Below, piece after piece: positions 5,099 to 6,114 of a DNA stretch of 6,114 nucleotides. This stretch comes from Rhodobacter sp. (lineage in GTDB: Bacteria; Pseudomonadota; Alphaproteobacteria; Rhodobacterales; Rhodobacteraceae). The stretch's first letter is position 1, and each line of letters starts with the position of its first letter. A program made the translations under genes and the position numbers. The stretch covers positions 1 to 6,114 of the forward strand of contig DPZQ01000013.1 in assembly GCA_003536295.1 (NCBI GenBank). Direction: 5' to 3'. The notes beneath the pieces were generated by a model. It did no database searches. It saw only the letters and a list, made by a program, of their open reading frames with translations, and was not told the DNA's origin.

Positions 5099-6114
5099 CT
5101 AAAAGGGCAGGCCAACATAGTTCTCCGCCAAATCCCGCCGTGCCGCTTCGGATTGGGCCAGATGAGCCAAGGTGGCTTTACGCATTTGTGGAGCGAAACT
5201 GTCTTCTCCTGCAAACTGATGCAGCATACTGGTCATCTGCCAGCTAAAGCGCATGGCCTTCCAGATGCGCGCCAAGGCCCTTGGCCCATAGGCATCAAGC
5301 CCACGCTCATCTTGCTTTTGCACCGCATCGATCAGGGCTTGGTAAAGATAAAAGACGTCCGACACCGCTAAGTTCAAACCTTTGGCACCCGTGGGTGGCA
5401 CTATATGGGCGGCGTCGCCCACCAAAAACAACCGCCCCCAACGCAGCGGCTCATGCACGAATGACCGCAACGGCGCAATGGATTTTTCGACCGAGGGGCC
5501 CGTGACTAACCGCTGCGCCACATCGCTTGGCAGGCAGGACTTCAGCTTTTCCCAAAAGCGTGCATCGCTCCAATCTTCTACTTTGTCACTTAGGGGCACT
5601 TGCACATAATATCGGCTTAGGTTTTCATTGCGCATCGAAGCTAAGGCAAAGCCATTGCGCGAGTTGGCATAGATCAATTCGGGGCTGGCGGGCGGCGTTT
5701 GCGACAATACCCCCAGCCATCCAAAGGGATAAACACGTTCAAACGACTTAACAATCGCGGCAGGCATGCTGGTGCGGCTTACGCCATGAAAGCCATCGCA
5801 CCCCACTACAAATGCGCAATCTAAGCGGTGGCGCTGGTTAGTTTGGGTGAATTCGACAAAGGGGTGAGTAGTATCGGCCTGTGATATGACGACATCTTCC
5901 ACCTCATGCAAAATCTGGGTGCCCATGACATCTTGGGCTTGGTAAAGATCAGCGGTCACTTCGGTTTGACCATAGACCAAAACATTTTTACCCGACAAAG
6001 CCTGGAAATCAATGTGCACTTTCAGGTCATCGTCGGTGAGTAAACAGCCATGATGGGGTAGGCCTTCACGCATCATACGCGCGCCGACACTAGCTTCTTT
6101 TAGTAACGCTACTG
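5099..6114 (-). CDS. pobA: 4-hydroxybenzoate 3-monooxygenase, 5'-truncated by the window edge
   Basis: FAD- and NADPH-dependent aromatic hydroxylase that converts 4-hydroxybenzoate to protocatechuate, feeding the pca operon. The 337 visible residues begin VALLKEASVGARMM and run to the natural end ENYVGLPF; about 53 N-terminal residues, including the GxGxxG FAD motif, lie off the right edge. Adding 53 gives Pseudomonas numbering, and the substrate-binding and active-site residues are all present: Tyr201, Ser212, Arg214, Arg220 and Tyr222 (visible 148, 159, 161, 167, 169), Pro293 (240) and Tyr385 (332). The DG motif (CDGFHG, 105-110) and GD motif (GDAAHIVPPTG, 232-242) of this flavoprotein class are intact. 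The frame stays open to the window edge, so the ATG at 6076 is internal and not the start. The gene converges on pcaQ with 6 bp between stops and is transcribed separately from pcaD. Confidence 0.96.
   Translation of the reverse strand, partial: VALLKEASVGARMMREGLPHHGCLLTDDDLKVHIDFQALSGKNVLVYGQTEVTADLYQAQDVMGTQILHEVEDVVISQADTTHPFVEFTQTNQRHRLDCAFVVGCDGFHGVSRTSMPAAIVKSFERVYPFGWLGVLSQTPPASPELIYANSRNGFALASMRNENLSRYYVQVPLSDKVEDWSDARFWEKLKSCLPSDVAQRLVTGPSVEKSIAPLRSFVHEPLRWGRLFLVGDAAHIVPPTGAKGLNLAVSDVFYLYQALIDAVQKQDERGLDAYGPRALARIWKAMRFSWQMTSMLHQFAGEDSFAPQMRKATLAHLAQSEAARRDLAENYVGLPF

Noticed and set aside
5099..6076. pobA as a complete gene starting at the ATG at 6076
   Set aside because: The frame continues open to the window edge, and the residues before it (VALLKEASVGAR) align with the PobA segment before this point. 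The FAD-binding N-terminus is missing, so the gene is cut by the window.
1..6114. Search for mobile elements, CRISPR, tRNA/rRNA or an unknown system
   Set aside because: Apart from the 85-bp control region and short junctions, the whole window is occupied by eight recognisable pathway genes with intact key residues. I saw no repeats, transposase remnants or RNA gene structure.

Overview
This window holds most of a protocatechuate (beta-ketoadipate pathway) catabolic locus from a bacterium. The order pcaQ divergent from pcaDCHGB, the short 354-residue PcaB and the alphaproteobacterial-type PcaQ operator suggest an alphaproteobacterium. The combination with pobA is reminiscent of the Rhodobacterales/Roseobacter lineage, but that placement rests on gene order remembered from the literature and on protein character, not on a search.

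Layout. On the minus strand, reading right to left from about 4089, six genes are packed head to tail: pcaD (enol-lactonase), pcaC (carboxymuconolactone decarboxylase), pcaH and pcaG (protocatechuate 3,4-dioxygenase beta and alpha), pcaB (carboxymuconate cycloisomerase) and pcaI (3-oxoadipate CoA-transferase subunit A), which runs off the left edge. Junctions are overlaps of 8, 8 and 4 bp or gaps of 2 and 16 bp, so this is very probably one operon. An AT-rich 85-bp divergent region (4090-4174) carries a 16-bp inverted repeat that matches the PcaQ operator consensus as I recall it, plus the likely pcaD promoter. On the plus strand, pcaQ (LysR-type regulator, 4175-5092) faces away from the operon. 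Convergent with pcaQ, only 6 bp past its stop, is the 3' end of pobA (4-hydroxybenzoate 3-hydroxylase), which runs off the right edge.

How they work together. PobA converts 4-hydroxybenzoate to protocatechuate. PcaHG cleaves the ring to 3-carboxy-cis,cis-muconate. PcaB lactonises that to 4-carboxymuconolactone. PcaC decarboxylates it to 3-oxoadipate enol-lactone. PcaD hydrolyses this to 3-oxoadipate. PcaI, with a PcaJ partner expected outside the window, charges it with CoA. PcaQ should switch on the operon when pathway intermediates appear.

Every stretch is accounted for by these genes and the one intergenic region. I found no RNA gene, mobile element, CRISPR array or unexplained gene, and no evidence of a previously undescribed system. 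The most informative signals are regulatory: the PcaQ box and its unusual position abutting the pcaQ start codon.
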